Source of the DNA: Brachionus koreanus
Taxonomy: Eukaryota; Rotifera; Eurotatoria; Ploima; Brachionidae
Direction of reading: 5' to 3'
Length of the DNA: 64,000 nucleotides
Assembly (NCBI GenBank): GCA_016987375.1
Contig: PJRA01000198.1
Location: forward strand, 963,247-1,027,246
Shown: positions 11,616 to 22,749 of the stretch, one piece after another
How positions within the stretch are numbered: the stretch's first letter is position 1
How the letters are laid out: each line of letters opens with the position of its first letter
Translations under genes and position numbers: made by a program
Notes under the pieces: model-generated
The model's input: the letters and a program-made list of their open reading frames with translations, nothing else
Told to the model about the DNA's origin: nothing
The model's database searches: none

Positions 11616-14154
11616 TAGATTTGTTCAGAAAATTTTAAAAACACATTATTTTAACAAATTAAATAAGTCTAAATAAAATAATTAAACAATTTTTTTTTTT
11701 CAACAAAAAAAAAATAACGGTTGAATAACAAAAAGAGAGTGTAAAATTCACAAGTGCCATTTTTATTTTGATTTTTATTTATGGAATATTTTAACTTGAA
11801 TTAAAAATGATATAAATTTTTTAATATTTTACATGCAAAATGCTAAATTATTCAATCAGGCACATAAATACAAACGAAAAATAGCTTTCAAATCAAAATG
11901 CATTATCATTCAGACAAATTTAATTAGATTTTTAAGAAACCAACTAAATGATAAACAGGAGCTTGACAGGAACTAATCTAGTCGCCCTCTATAAAATTAG
12001 TAATGATTCATTATGTATAGAAGTGTTCTTTTTCCTATTTTTTAAGAAAAAAATCTTAATCTTGATTTTAAGAAATTAGATGATATTTTTATTAGATAAA
12101 AAGTCAGTAAACAAACCTAGACTCTTGAAGTTATTCACTTCCGACCTTATCAATTAAATCATCAGTCGTTTGAAGTTTAATTAGAAATTTTTATTGATAG
12201 ATTCAATTAATTTCATATTTGAAAAAAAAAATCAAGCAATTCTCTATACCTTGATATGATTTTATTGACAATTATTGATTAGTTCAATACAAAAAAAAAG
12301 TTTAACTATGAATAAATAGGCTTTATTGCTTTGAAGTTTGACAGCTAAATTTTTGCTTGTTAAAAATTTTCCTATTATTTTTTTAAATAATCTAATCTAA
12401 AGAAGGTTTAATGTTAAATATCTTACGAATATGTTTGATGCTAATTTTAAATATTAAAATAAGATATATTTTGGTAAAAAGCTGTATGTGATCTTTTCAC
12501 ATCCTATTAATATAAATAGCTAATTGCAAACGATATTTAAACAATATTTAAGATATCAAATAAATCTGATACAAAATATTTGAATTTTTAGATGGAAAAG
12601 TTTTTTATATTTGTTCATAAAATAAAACATTATTTTTGACATGTAATTTGTTAATCCATAACTCTAAAATAATAAACTTATAAAAATCAAACAAAATTTA
12701 ATTTATTATTTGAAATATTTATTGGAAATTTTATTCTTATCAGGACATTGCCTTGTTCTGAGTATTCCTCTTAGCCATTCTGTATAGACAAAATTGAAAG
12801 ACCCCCATTCATTCAGCCAATTTAATTTAGTGCTTAAAATAAACTGTATAACTACTATTTCCGATGATTGCTTAAAAAGCCTCTGCATTTGAAATTTAAT
12901 ATAGATTTCCTTCCATAAATTTTTTTATGACTCAGGGTTTAATTCAAATGTTATACTGGAAATCGTTTAATTTATTTTAAATTTTTATCGATATTTTTAT
13001 TATAAAGAATATGAAAATATTAAAAAATTTATTTTCACTAAGAAAAGATCAAATTTTTTCAATTGATTTTCTTACATTAAAAGAGACAAGCGCTCCTTCG
13101 TCTTGTAATCTTTGATCCTTTTTGACATTTAATTTAATTATTTATTTTATAAACCTTTGTAAAGTCCAAGCTTTTTTACTCGACTAAAAAATATTTTACA
13201 CATGTTACTAAAAAAAATGCTGTCAATGTCATCGTCCCCTGAATATATATTTTTTTAATTAAAAAAATCATTATTGTGAAATTCAAATACAAATAAAACA
13301 GAAATTCTTCTAAAAATAAAACATTAAAAAAAAAAATACTGTAACAAAGAACAGCATTGTATGTTGCACCTACATTTTTACTTTTGCTTAATATTTTTTT
13401 TCTAAAGAACAAATAAATAATCAATTAAAGTCTGGTTGAAATTTTATTTTTTGTCCTTTTTTAAAAATAGATAAATTATTTTAAGTAAAAAAGGTGCACT
13501 CTTTTTTTAATTTTCTAATTTATCAAAAAAAGAAGAATTTTTGCTTTGTTTGTAAATAAAAGCTTAATTTTTATTTAAAATTTCTTTGAAATCTTATTTT
13601 TACTAAATTCTTCTAAAAAAATTTTCAATATGCATAGGTAGCTTTATCAATTTCAAAAAAAAAAAATTTTCAAAATTATATTTGTACCATTTGCAAATTC
13701 ATGTCGTGTTGAATTTTTTCTTTTGAGTCTTCTTTATCTAATATTAACTGATATTTTATCAATAAATAAAAAAGCTTAGAAAAAAAAATTTCTCCAAAAA
13801 ATGCTCTTTACAGTCCAATTTTGAATATATTTGCAATATTCCTTATTTTTGTAAAATGTCTACTTCGAATTTTTATCAAAAAAAAAATTAGCAAAAACTT
13901 AATTGAAAGCAATTTTAAATTAAATAATTAAATAAGCTTAAAAAAAATAAAAGCATCAATTTTCGAGCATTTTTTGCCGAGAGCATTTCTTAACTCAAAA
14001 AATTTCTAATTAGGAAATTGGAAAAAAAATAAATCGTATTATTTCCTATGAAAAAATAAAAAAAAACTTTTTAAAATTAAAATCAGTTTAAAAATTAAAG
14101 TTTTATTAAAATTAAACGGAAATTTCGAAATAAATATTAATACAAATTATTTTC
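11616..14154. other. Intergenic between the two GPCR paralogues, no gene recognised
   Basis: Reading frames at 12706-12888 and 13176-13424 (minus) are short, have no family resemblance and look like chance. I see no inverted repeat of useful length. The segment carries the upstream region of the left receptor and the 3' region of the right one. Confidence 0.5.
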
Positions 14155-15402
14155 TCAACAACAAAGAATTAATTTTGGCAGCGATTCTCTCAATACGAGT
14201 CTAAATTTAGGACTAAATAAACAATAGCAAACAAAGTTAAATGATAAATTTATAATCAACAACATTTTTGATATGACATAGCAATAATTCAATAAATATG
14301 ACGAGTTGCATCTATCGGTGTCTGATGAACATACCATTGATTGAACAATGTGCAATATAAGTGCTGGAAATTGGCAAATAAAAAACAAAAAAACCACTGC
14401 TATGAGCATAACAGTAACACTTTTATTAAGAGTTAATTCTTTTTTAGGTTTTTTTATTTTGATACTACTATGCTTAGGTTTATTTAAGCTAACACTAAGC
14501 TTGTACAAATTGGCACCATTTGACTTGAGTGGATTTTTTAAAGTCACTGTCATCAACGAGTTTGTCGATTGATGCTTGATCGGACTAGAGCATATGTCTT
14601 CTATCTCTTCTTCATTTTCTTTTAGCTTCTTTTCCTTGATGCCAAGTCTTTCTTGACGCTTATTTTTCATTGCTATAGTGGCTATTAAATAAGCGTTGGT
14701 AAAAATCAAAATCGAAAATGGAATTATGTAAGCTATTGGAAGGTACATGTAAAAATGGACTATTTTTTGAAACAAGTTTGTTCGAGCTATTTCAGTTTCT
14801 TGTAGGCCAGTCTCATCTGAATAAGTAAATTTCAACCAGTAAGGTATACAGTAGACAATGCTTATTAAAAACATTAGAACCACTATTTTCAGAGCCCGTT
14901 GACATTCTTGTTTAGTAGAATTTTTCGACTGAGATCTTAATTTTGAAAAATAAATGTACAAAAATTGATTAACTGATACACAAACTGTGAGAAGAATGGA
15001 TGCCATCTGAAATGTGGTTATAATCGGATATATGTATGGATAAAGTCGACATAGAAGAGTGAAAAGTTCGGGAAATTTTTCCTGATACATGGCTATTAGT
15101 TCGTACAAAACAGAGTTGATTAGTAAGCCAAATAATGCTATAAAACCAGAGACACACAAACTTGACAAAAAAACATTGGTTGATATACGCATCTTGGGAC
15201 TAGTGAGGATCAAAAATGAGACTAAATTTCCAACAAGACCGATAAAAATGATTGCCAATGAGATCAATGAGCTGAACAGCCTAAATTTAATGTAAATTTC
15301 CCACTGAATTAGTTGTTCCACTTGGGAAAAATTTGCAGAATAAATTCCCATTAAGCTTTGATTGTCGGGAAAATATAGTGGGATATTTGATAAATTAGTC
15401 AT
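14155..15402 (-). CDS. Rhodopsin-type GPCR, FMRFamide-receptor-like paralogue, 415 aa, intronless
   Basis: This is a second seven-transmembrane receptor that aligns by eye with the one at 10488-11615 along its whole length. Shared landmarks are a TM1 motif GLVGNLVSFLILTSPKMR, TM2 NVFLSSLCVSGFIALFGLLI, the TM3 end TVCVSVNQF, TM4-side IVYCIPYWLKF, TM6 VMLIAVVFLFFICQFPALIL and TM7 NLSFNFVCYC. As in the paralogue, E/DRY is replaced by NQF (residues 145-147). The third intracellular loop is longer than in the paralogue and rich in lysine and serine. The C-terminal tail is short and ends in two cysteines, possible palmitoylation sites. Extracellular N-glycosylation motifs (NLS, NQS, NFS) are present. 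The pair is probably an old tandem duplication, since identity is moderate. Confidence 0.88.
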   Translation of the reverse strand: MTNLSNIPLYFPDNQSLMGIYSANFSQVEQLIQWEIYIKFRLFSSLISLAIIFIGLVGNLVSFLILTSPKMRISTNVFLSSLCVSGFIALFGLLINSVLYELIAMYQEKFPELFTLLCRLYPYIYPIITTFQMASILLTVCVSVNQFLYIYFSKLRSQSKNSTKQECQRALKIVVLMFLISIVYCIPYWLKFTYSDETGLQETEIARTNLFQKIVHFYMYLPIAYIIPFSILIFTNAYLIATIAMKNKRQERLGIKEKKLKENEEEIEDICSSPIKHQSTNSLMTVTLKNPLKSNGANLYKLSVSLNKPKHSSIKIKKPKKELTLNKSVTVMLIAVVFLFFICQFPALILHIVQSMVCSSDTDRCNSSYLLNYCYVISKMLLIINLSFNFVCYCLFSPKFRLVLRESLPKLILCC

Positions 15403-17451
15403 TAAGACAATAATCTAAATTGTAAATAAAATTTTATTTTTTTTAAATTAAATTCTAATCTAGGTATCAAATTAAATTAGTGGTTTTCAATTTTCTGATG
15501 CGACTAGCAAGAATATTTTATCAAAGAAGCCTCAGATCAAATTGCATATATACATTTTTTTTTTTAATTTTCGATCTGTAAAACTATATAATCAAAATCA
15601 ATATTTGACTAGAAATGTTTTATTAATAATTACTCTTATGAACTTTTGATTTTTTTTCTAGAAAAATTTGAAAAAGTTAGTTTTTTTTTAGAGTTATTAA
15701 AGTTTTAAAATAATTCTAAAAAAACAAAAATTTTTTTAAATATTTAACAAAACGAAATGTAAATTGTGTAACTCTATATTTATCAATGGATATATTTTTT
15801 GTATAATTTTTTATATGCATTTGGATCTCGAATTTTTATGAATAAAAATTTTTTGTCTAACAAATGAATTACTTACTTCCTTTTTTCAATTAGGAAAAAA
15901 AAGAACAAAGAAAATTTAAAAATAAAAATAAACAAATTTTTTATTAAAATTGATTCCTTTATTGATTAAAGCAAATTTTTTTGGATGAGAACAAGCCTTT
16001 TTTAATTTTGAAAAATAAATTTTATTTTAAAAAGCATGTCGTAATTAGTAAAAAGATGCAATTAATTCTCAGGTGAGTGGTAACAAGCTCGAAAAAAATT
16101 GAAAATTATTAGAATCTTAAATTCTAATTTAGATGAATCTTTCTCACGACAAAACTAGTCTATCTATTAAAGTTATTCAATTTACATAATCAACAAGCAT
16201 TATAGCATCAATAATACAAAATTTTGAAAGAAAAGTTTTAAATATGGAAAATAAAAGTTGAATTTTAATTAATTTTCTAATAGTTTGTTAAAATTCGATG
16301 AAAAATAACCGACATAAACAATAACTCAACTCAATCTATCAGTTTCAGACTTGATTTAGAATTCTAGCTAAACTAGAGTACAAATCAAGCATGTCGATAT
16401 GCAATTGTGAAAATAAATAAAAACTGAATTCAATTAGGAAAAGATGCTTTGAATTCTTAGGAAATATGTGACGTCACAATTTAGCTTTTAGGTTTTTTAT
16501 AGAAATTATATTAATATTTAAATAGAAAATTGAATTTTTCTAATATTTGTTATTTTGTGGAATAGAAAAAAATATTTATACGAATAAGAAAAAAAGAGGA
16601 TTTTTTCCTCATAATTTTAGTAGTTGATAATATTCATTATTTTAAAAAATAGACTAATTTAAATTAAAAACTTAGTATAGAATAGATTTTTTATTCGAGA
16701 AACTCTTTGAAATAAAAATAGCTGCTGAAAAATAAATAATAAAAATTGCTTTTAATTTGATGCTTTTGTTAGAATAAAACATTTGGATTAATTGAGTGTA
16801 GAAGTTGAGCAATTAGAATTTTTTGCGTCAAAGCATATATTTTTGGAACCTAACGAAAGTAACATATTTGGCTGAAACCTCCATTAAAATAATCCCAATA
16901 AAATATCTCATTATTTTCTCTAATACATTAAGTATTAATAATAATCAAATCATCATTCCTATCTAATTTTTATTTTTAATTAAAAAAAAAAAACGAATAA
17001 AATTAATTTTAATCTAAAAATAAAACTTTCTGAATTAATTCAATAAACGGAATTAAAGTATTTCGCAAAGTGAACATATTTAAAATAATTTTGTGAATTG
17101 AAACACAATTCTTTTTACTAATGCAGAAAAAAAATCTAAATTAGACATTAAATTTTCGTCCAGGTATCCGATCTAGATGTGTGTCTAATTTAAATCAAAG
17201 CATTATTTAAACCTTTTTTTAGCTTGAACATTTATATAAATTCAAAGAGCTGAAGGGTTAGTTATTTATTTTTGATTTAGAACAGTAAGTACACTATAAT
17301 AATTATAAATATCAAAAATTCTCTCAAATTGTTTATGATTTAGGCTTTTTTTCTTCTTTTCTTTATATAAATTTTCTATTCGGTTTGGTAAAAATTGAAT
17401 TTCTAAACAGCAATTATTAAAGAGTAATTTAATTTTTTCTTAATTAAAATT
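15403..17451. other. Intergenic, no gene recognised
   Basis: The sequence is A+T-rich with no long open frame on either strand and no recognisable repeat. It includes the upstream region of the GPCR on its left and the 3' end of COMMD8 on its right. Confidence 0.5.
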
Positions 17452-18643
17452 TCACTTCACATTTTCTATTGTCTCCAAAGTATTAATCAAATTGTCAAGT
17501 TGATATTTGTCCAATTCCATCAGAGTTAAATTCTCGTTTGAGCTTACTTTTTCAGTCTCTAAGGTAAGCAAGCATTTCAATTCATCTAATTTGGCATGTT
17601 TATCACTACTGTGAACGAGCTTGAAGAAAAAAATTAACTTCTCGGCTTTTGTTGCTTAACTAATTAGAATACTTTGAGGCTCCAGTCAAAGTTTTTGAGA
17701 TATGTTTGGCTGAAATTGACCGATTTGGTCATCAAAAAACTTTTCAGGTCGTTCTTTCTGGTCTTGAATGTCTCAGTCACAATGTCACCATGTTTCAAAC
17801 CTTCAATTTTGTCTTTAAACTTAAAAAATTGAATTTAAGTCTTTTTAATGATCAAAATTTGATAATTGTTTTAGATTGACTAAAATTTGTGCCTTTCCTA
17901 TAATAGGGCGTATTTCTTCCAAGCAAAATTTTTGCCGACTTTTAAGTCTGCTCAAATAATTATTGCCGGAAATCGCCTATTACTAAATTATGCCAAAAAT
18001 GAAATTGAAAAAGTGATCTAAAATCCAAAAATTTCCTGATTTCATAGAGAAAAATCAATTAATTAATAAACATACACACACACATACATCTAAACATAAA
18101 TTCAAGAATGCATTTGTTTGTCAAATGTGTTTTAAACAAAAATACCCAAGAGAACTATGTTTATTCTTTACTATTTTTTAATTTAAACTATTTGACAAAC
18201 AATATTTTGAGATATTTTATGAGAAAAATTATCTAATATTAAATTATTTAAAGCTTTTATCATAAATCAGAAATATCACGTTTATTGAAATCAATGTAAT
18301 AAAAAAAATGGAAAAGCAATGGAAATTTTTCAAATAATTAATTATAAATAATGATATGTACTTCCTGTTCATTTGGCAAATAGCTGAACATTTTTGAAAG
18401 GCAATCAAATTCTTTCTCCAATTTCCACCAGTCTTCCAGTTCAATTAAATGAGAATAGTTGGCATATTTTAAAATGCCAACATTGATCCATGAATCAATT
18501 AATTCGTGAATATACTTTGGATTAAAATCAAAATAGTAAAATAAATTTAAAATTAATTTTAAAGTCAATCAAACCTTAACAATGTAATTTGCATCGAATT
18601 TTTCAACTAATTTGTTCAGCTTATTTGAATCGTACTGGTTCAT
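17452..18643 (-). CDS. COMMD8: COMM domain-containing protein 8 (COMMD8), 178 aa, four exons
   Basis: COMMD8 is a subunit of the ten-member COMMD/CCDC22/CCDC93 Commander complex, which sorts endosomal membrane cargo. Exons on the minus strand by hand: 18643-18575 (23 codons), 18514-18362 (51 codons), 17819-17673 (49 codons) and 17619-17452 (55 codons plus stop), all joined in phase 0. The product has 178 residues against 183 in human. The N-terminal helical part reads IHELIDSW and LEDWWKLEKEF, like the human IIDGIC and SEEWMHVLEDI. The COMM domain contains NFDWSLKLVHSSDK (human DFDWQVKLALSSDK) and ends with LDKYQLDNLINTLETI. The third intron (17820-18361) was checked for another exon; direct joining gives the human-like spacing LPNEQEFKDK, so none is needed. 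The gene is easily missed because every exon is short. Confidence 0.9.
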
Positions 18644-19992
18644 TTTTTTGACTATTTAACCAAAAATTGTTTTAATCACAAGAAATATTTTAAAATTATA
18701 TGTAACGTGATCTTTAAAAAATTAGCCAGGATAAGTTCACTTTTTTGTCAATCATTAAAAACTTAACTTTAAATTTGAAAATTTTTTTCAAGAAAAATTT
18801 TTTTTTTCATTTTTTTATTTCTTATATAGTCGACTTAGGTTTTGTCTGTTAAAAAAAATTCTAATCTAATTTTAAAAATTTTTTTTTCAATTATTTGCAA
18901 ACGAATCAAATTGTATCCAAATAAATATGCTTATTTTCGTATTGATTAGAATTAGATTCTAAATAATTATGAAAAATTCAATAAAAAAATCAAAAAAAAT
19001 TTTTATTTATAGTCTTTTATTTTGAAGAATTCTTGATGAAATACGATACCTAATCTCTTCTTTATCCTAAATATCTAAGATATTTAACGAATTATTGTCA
19101 GACAAAATTATTCAAAGAGATTTTAGATTAAAATTCTGTATAAGTCTGACTATTTTTTTACGATTTACATCTACATGAAAGAAAGATGATGAATTAATTT
19201 TCCAAAAAATAAATTGCATTCTTTCAACAAAATTAAAATTGTTTTTACTATTTTTTAGATATTTTCTATTGGCAATCAGTTCAAATTTTAAATAATACTA
19301 TTGAGCTTTGAAGACTTTTTTTGCTTTTTCCCTCAAAAATTAGTTAATTCATATGAAATAAATGATTTCCTCGAGCTAGGTAAATTTATTTAAACATATT
19401 ACAAAACTTATGACCATTTATTTTTTGTTTGTTTTAAAAATTAGTTCAAAAAATTAATTGATTGATTGAGCTTATTTAAGAATTAATTAACTAAAAATTT
19501 GAAAATATTATTCAAAAGTTTGGAAAAAAAATCTTTGATATTATTAATATTTTTACTTAGTTTAATAATATTAAAAATCTGTCTATTAATGTCACTTGAT
19601 TTTTCTTTTAGCATTTTGTAATATTCTAAAAATAAAGCACATTAATATTATGATATCAATTAAATTTTATTAAAAATGAAAAAAGGCATGCTTCATTTTT
19701 TTCCTAATGCACATTTTTAATTAAGAATAGTAGATAACTAATTGTCTCCGGGATCTGCTAGTTTAACAATTTAAATTGTTAAAAAAACACATGAGAATAA
19801 AAGAAAAAAGAAGAAGTAAATATTTAAAGATAAAATTTCAAAAAAAATAAAATTTACTTCGTATTTACTATAAAATAAAAATCTTGAAATTCATTTAATT
19901 TGAGTCTAATTGATTTAAAGTAGATTTTTTAATATTTTTAAGAAATGAATCAATGTTCCCTTAATTTATCTAAAATTATTAATAATTTATTT
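18644..19992. other. Intergenic, no gene recognised
   Basis: The sequence lies upstream of COMMD8 and ends at the left end of a MITE. It is A+T-rich with no open frame of note and no RNA gene seen. Confidence 0.45.
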
Positions 19993-20219
19993 GGCAAAGA
20001 AAATTTTTGATCAAATTTCAGTTTTCAAAAATGATCAAAACATTTTAAATGCGCAATTAAATTTCAATGCATTTTTAGAAATTACAATCCTTTTTCAAAA
20101 GTCTTAAAATAAAGTTTTGAAATGTTGCAAAAATTCAAAAATCTGCGATGAAATTTAATTTCGCATTTAAAATGTTTTGATAATTTTTGAAAACTGAAAT
20201 TTGATCAAAAATTTTAACC
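19993..20219. mobile_element. MITE-like foldback element, family B, copy 1
   Basis: The left arm begins GGCAAAG and continues TTTTTGATCAAATTTCAG; the right arm is its inverse, ending CTGAAATTTGATCAAAAA. The arms match over about 70 bases, with landmarks TTTTAAATGCGCAATTAAAT on the left and ATTTAATTTCGCATTTAAAA on the right. The centre contains AAGTCTTAAAATAAAG. No coding capacity is visible. Related copies lie at 29787-29977, 54853-54972 (partial) and 55265-55477. Confidence 0.75.
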
Positions 20220-20339
20220 TTTCCATTTATTTGATATACTATATCTGATTGAAAATCTCTTAGATAAATCAACTGCCAATTCATTTTAGACTATTCTAAT
20301 TATATCAATTGAGTTTTCATATAAGGGCGGCAAAAATGA

Positions 20340-20591
20340 AAACTGAAAGTCAGTCATCTTTTTAACCCTTTTGCCGATGATAGCAAACGTATCGCTACCA
20401 TTCGCGGTAACAGTAATCTATTGGTATTACAACTAGACCTTGATGCACTCACAGAATGGTCTATCACTTGGAGCATGCTGTTTAATGTTTATAAATGCAA
20501 ATGGATGAAGTTCACAAAATCTGGTAGAAGTCATTCAATTAACACCGAGCTGTTTATGGGTGAATCTAGTGATAGAAACCGTGCTTCGTAG
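20340..20591 (+). pseudogene. Reverse-transcriptase fragment of a non-LTR retrotransposon
   Basis: One frame from about 20340 to the stop at 20589-20591 translates to a reverse-transcriptase palm fragment. It contains PFADDSK, a variant of the catalytic FADD/YADD box, followed by LQLDLDALTEWSITW and FNVYKCKWM, the usual spacing in LINE polymerases after the active site. Nothing of the enzyme is found before or after. The fragment is therefore an inactive remnant about 80 codons long. It is less A+T-rich than the surrounding DNA, as expected of an inserted sequence. Confidence 0.75.
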
Positions 20592-21187
20592 AGGAATAGA
20601 AGGATCTATGAGTCACGCTTTCTGGTAACCTGAAATCGGAAATAAGATAATTTTAATTTATAAAAATTTATCAGAAATTTTAAAAAAATGTCCAAAAGTT
20701 TTTAAAAAATCACATAAATATTAAATTCTTTTGTTCACATTTAAATAAATGAATTCACATAGACGATCCCTATTCTAATCTACTAAATTCCTAAGTTAAT
20801 ATTTTTATTTTGTAAATTTCGAATCAAAAAAATTTGACAAAAAATAGGCATTCTTTATTTTTAATTAATTTTCAAGGTTTATCAACAAGCCGCTTGTTGA
20901 TAGTGCCCACATAAATAATGACCGATTAACACTTTTTTTATTCAATTTTATAAAAGTAATCATTAAAATTTAAAACATTTAAATAAATTTTTTTCAAAAT
21001 CTGTAAAATTAAAAATGAAGTGCTTGAAAGTTAAAAACTTGAACATTAATCTCTTGATCACAAAGCTATTTATCAGTCTTACCTGAAAATATTCAAAGGT
21101 TTTTTCAGCATTAGCCGTTTTTGACATTGGTCCTTTTTGAAATTTCTTTTTTAAATTTTCAGGTGAATTATTTGAATTTAAATAATT
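20592..21187. other. Intergenic spacer between transposon remnants
   Basis: No gene or RNA is visible. The 60 bases after the reverse-transcriptase stop keep the higher G+C and may belong to the same element. Confidence 0.4.
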
Positions 21188-21430
21188 TTAACACTCAAAA
21201 ACCGGATGATTTTTTTGACTCTTTTATTTAAATCTTTTTTAACACTTTTTTTCAATGAAAATAAAATCATTTTATAGAAANNNNNNNNNNNNNNNNNNNN
21301 NNNNNNNNNNNNNNNNNNNNNNNNNNNNGAAAAAAAAATTATAAAAAAATGATTAAATTTATTGAATAAAAAACAAATAAAGGAAGTTCTAAAAGGGGTT
21401 CAAAAGACCCCTCCGGTTTTTGAGTGTTAA
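21188..21430. mobile_element. Non-autonomous piggyBac-like element (TTAA-bounded), interrupted by a gap
   Basis: The element begins TTAA-CACTCAAAAACCGGA and ends TCCGGTTTTTGAGTG-TTAA, a perfect 15-base terminal inverted repeat next to a TTAA at both ends. A TTAA target duplication with termini starting CA or CC is the hallmark of piggyBac transposons. At 243 bases it cannot encode a transposase. The assembly gap at 21281-21328 falls inside, possibly because the palindrome is hard to assemble. Confidence 0.7.
21281..21328. other. Assembly gap (48 N)
   Basis: A run of undetermined bases lies inside the TTAA-bounded inverted-repeat element. Confidence 0.99.
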
Positions 21431-21666
21431 TATTGAGCAAAAATACAATTTTAAACTTTTCCTTTTTGTTTTTAATGAATCATTTTTAAAAATGCCATAA
21501 CAAATTTTTTTAATTATTTGATTTAAGACTATTAAATAGGCAAATTAAAAAAATAATTTAAAAAATAAATGCATTTTGCAGAGATATTGCCGATCATTAA
21601 CAGACTTTTTTGTAACTTTTGTGTAACTTTGTAAGGAACTATCATATTAAGTTAAACCCATATTCC

Positions 21667-21975
21667 ATGCCCGTATAGCCGAGTGGTCTGTGTGTTAGTC
21701 ATGCAAGCAGAGAGTTCGAGGATTCAAAACCCACTGAGGGTGGAAAAATCTTCAAAATATCTCTGCAATACGGGGCTCATGTTTAAACGCCCTTCATCAA
21801 AAAAATGGTGGACCGGTATCCTCTGTGTCAGATTGAAGCTGTTGCTCAAAAAGGTACTTGAAAAAGAGATGAGCTCCTCCCCATTATCCCATAGGATATA
21901 AAGGATCAAAAAAAAAATTTCATGTAGTTTGAAGAAGCAGACTTGATTATGGCTAAAGATTATTATTATTATTAT
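21667..21975 (+). mobile_element. tRNA-derived SINE with (ATT)n tail
   Basis: The head contains an RNA polymerase III A box, TAGCCGAGTGGT (21676-21687), and a B-box-like segment, GAGTTCGAGGATTCAAA, near 21712-21728, spaced as in tRNA genes with a long variable arm. The flanks do not form a tRNA acceptor stem, so it is not a working tRNA gene. A body of about 200 bases, distinctly less A+T-rich than its surroundings, follows. The 3' end has a run of A and then about five ATT units, a common SINE/LINE tail type. A diverged second copy of the head is at 8940-9070. Confidence 0.7.
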
Positions 21976-22749
21976 ACCAAGACTTTTTTTTAAAAACTTT
22001 TTAAATTAAATTCATCTCTTCTCATAAATGCTACTTCATTAGAAATTTTATTGCTCTATTAAATTAAAATATACAAGGAAATTGAAATTTTAATTGAAAG
22101 TATTAAATTCTTAAATAATTATTAAAAAAAAAATATTTAGAAATCGAAAAATTTATTGATCAATGATTTTTTACAAGAAAAGAATGTTTTTTTTGTATTT
22201 ACACTTTTACAATGCTTTGGTTGTAATTTGTACCAAGTTCAAAATAAAAAATGTTTTTATTTCCTTTTAATTTGAATTAAAATTAGAAAAATGGAAAATG
22301 GTCAAATTTAAGTTTACTGTGATTCGTAAATAAGAAAGAATTGCGTAATATCATCTTGCTTGAAAAGCAATAAATTAGTGAATGCAATTATCGTTTTCCC
22401 AACAACAACTAAGTTTTAGTAAGAAGATGAAAATAAATTTAATCAAATGATCGTTCAGGCGCAAAATTATAATTTTCAATAAAGAAACTTGGCAAAAATC
22501 ATCATTCCTGAGTAAAGCAAAAGCATAGTTTCAAAAATTTTCTAAATTAAATTCCATAATGAACAAAAATCTGCTTTTTTTTTAGGAAGAAAATTTATAA
22601 AGTATTTTGTCTTAAAAAGTTGTTTAGTTAACAAAAAGCTTGAATTAAATTTCATCTCAAATAAGTTTTTGTCTTTTATTTTAGCTCCAGAGAAAAAGAA
22701 AAGCTTTTAAAACAAATGATAAATTATTAGAAAAATTAATCAAATTGAA
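21976..22749. other. Upstream region of orphan gene A
   Basis: No gene is recognisable. A pyrimidine tract ending TTTTATTTTAG (22674-22684) looks like a splice acceptor about 65 bases before the start of gene A, so A probably has an intron in its 5' untranslated region or is trans-spliced there. The same layout, TTTTTTTTAG about 20 bases before the ATG, is seen for gene B. Confidence 0.4.

Noticed and set aside
17880..17990. An additional COMMD8 exon (frame with LEEIRPIIGKAQIL)
   Set aside because: No splice sites join it in phase, and direct joining of the flanking exons already gives the length and spacing of human COMMD8.
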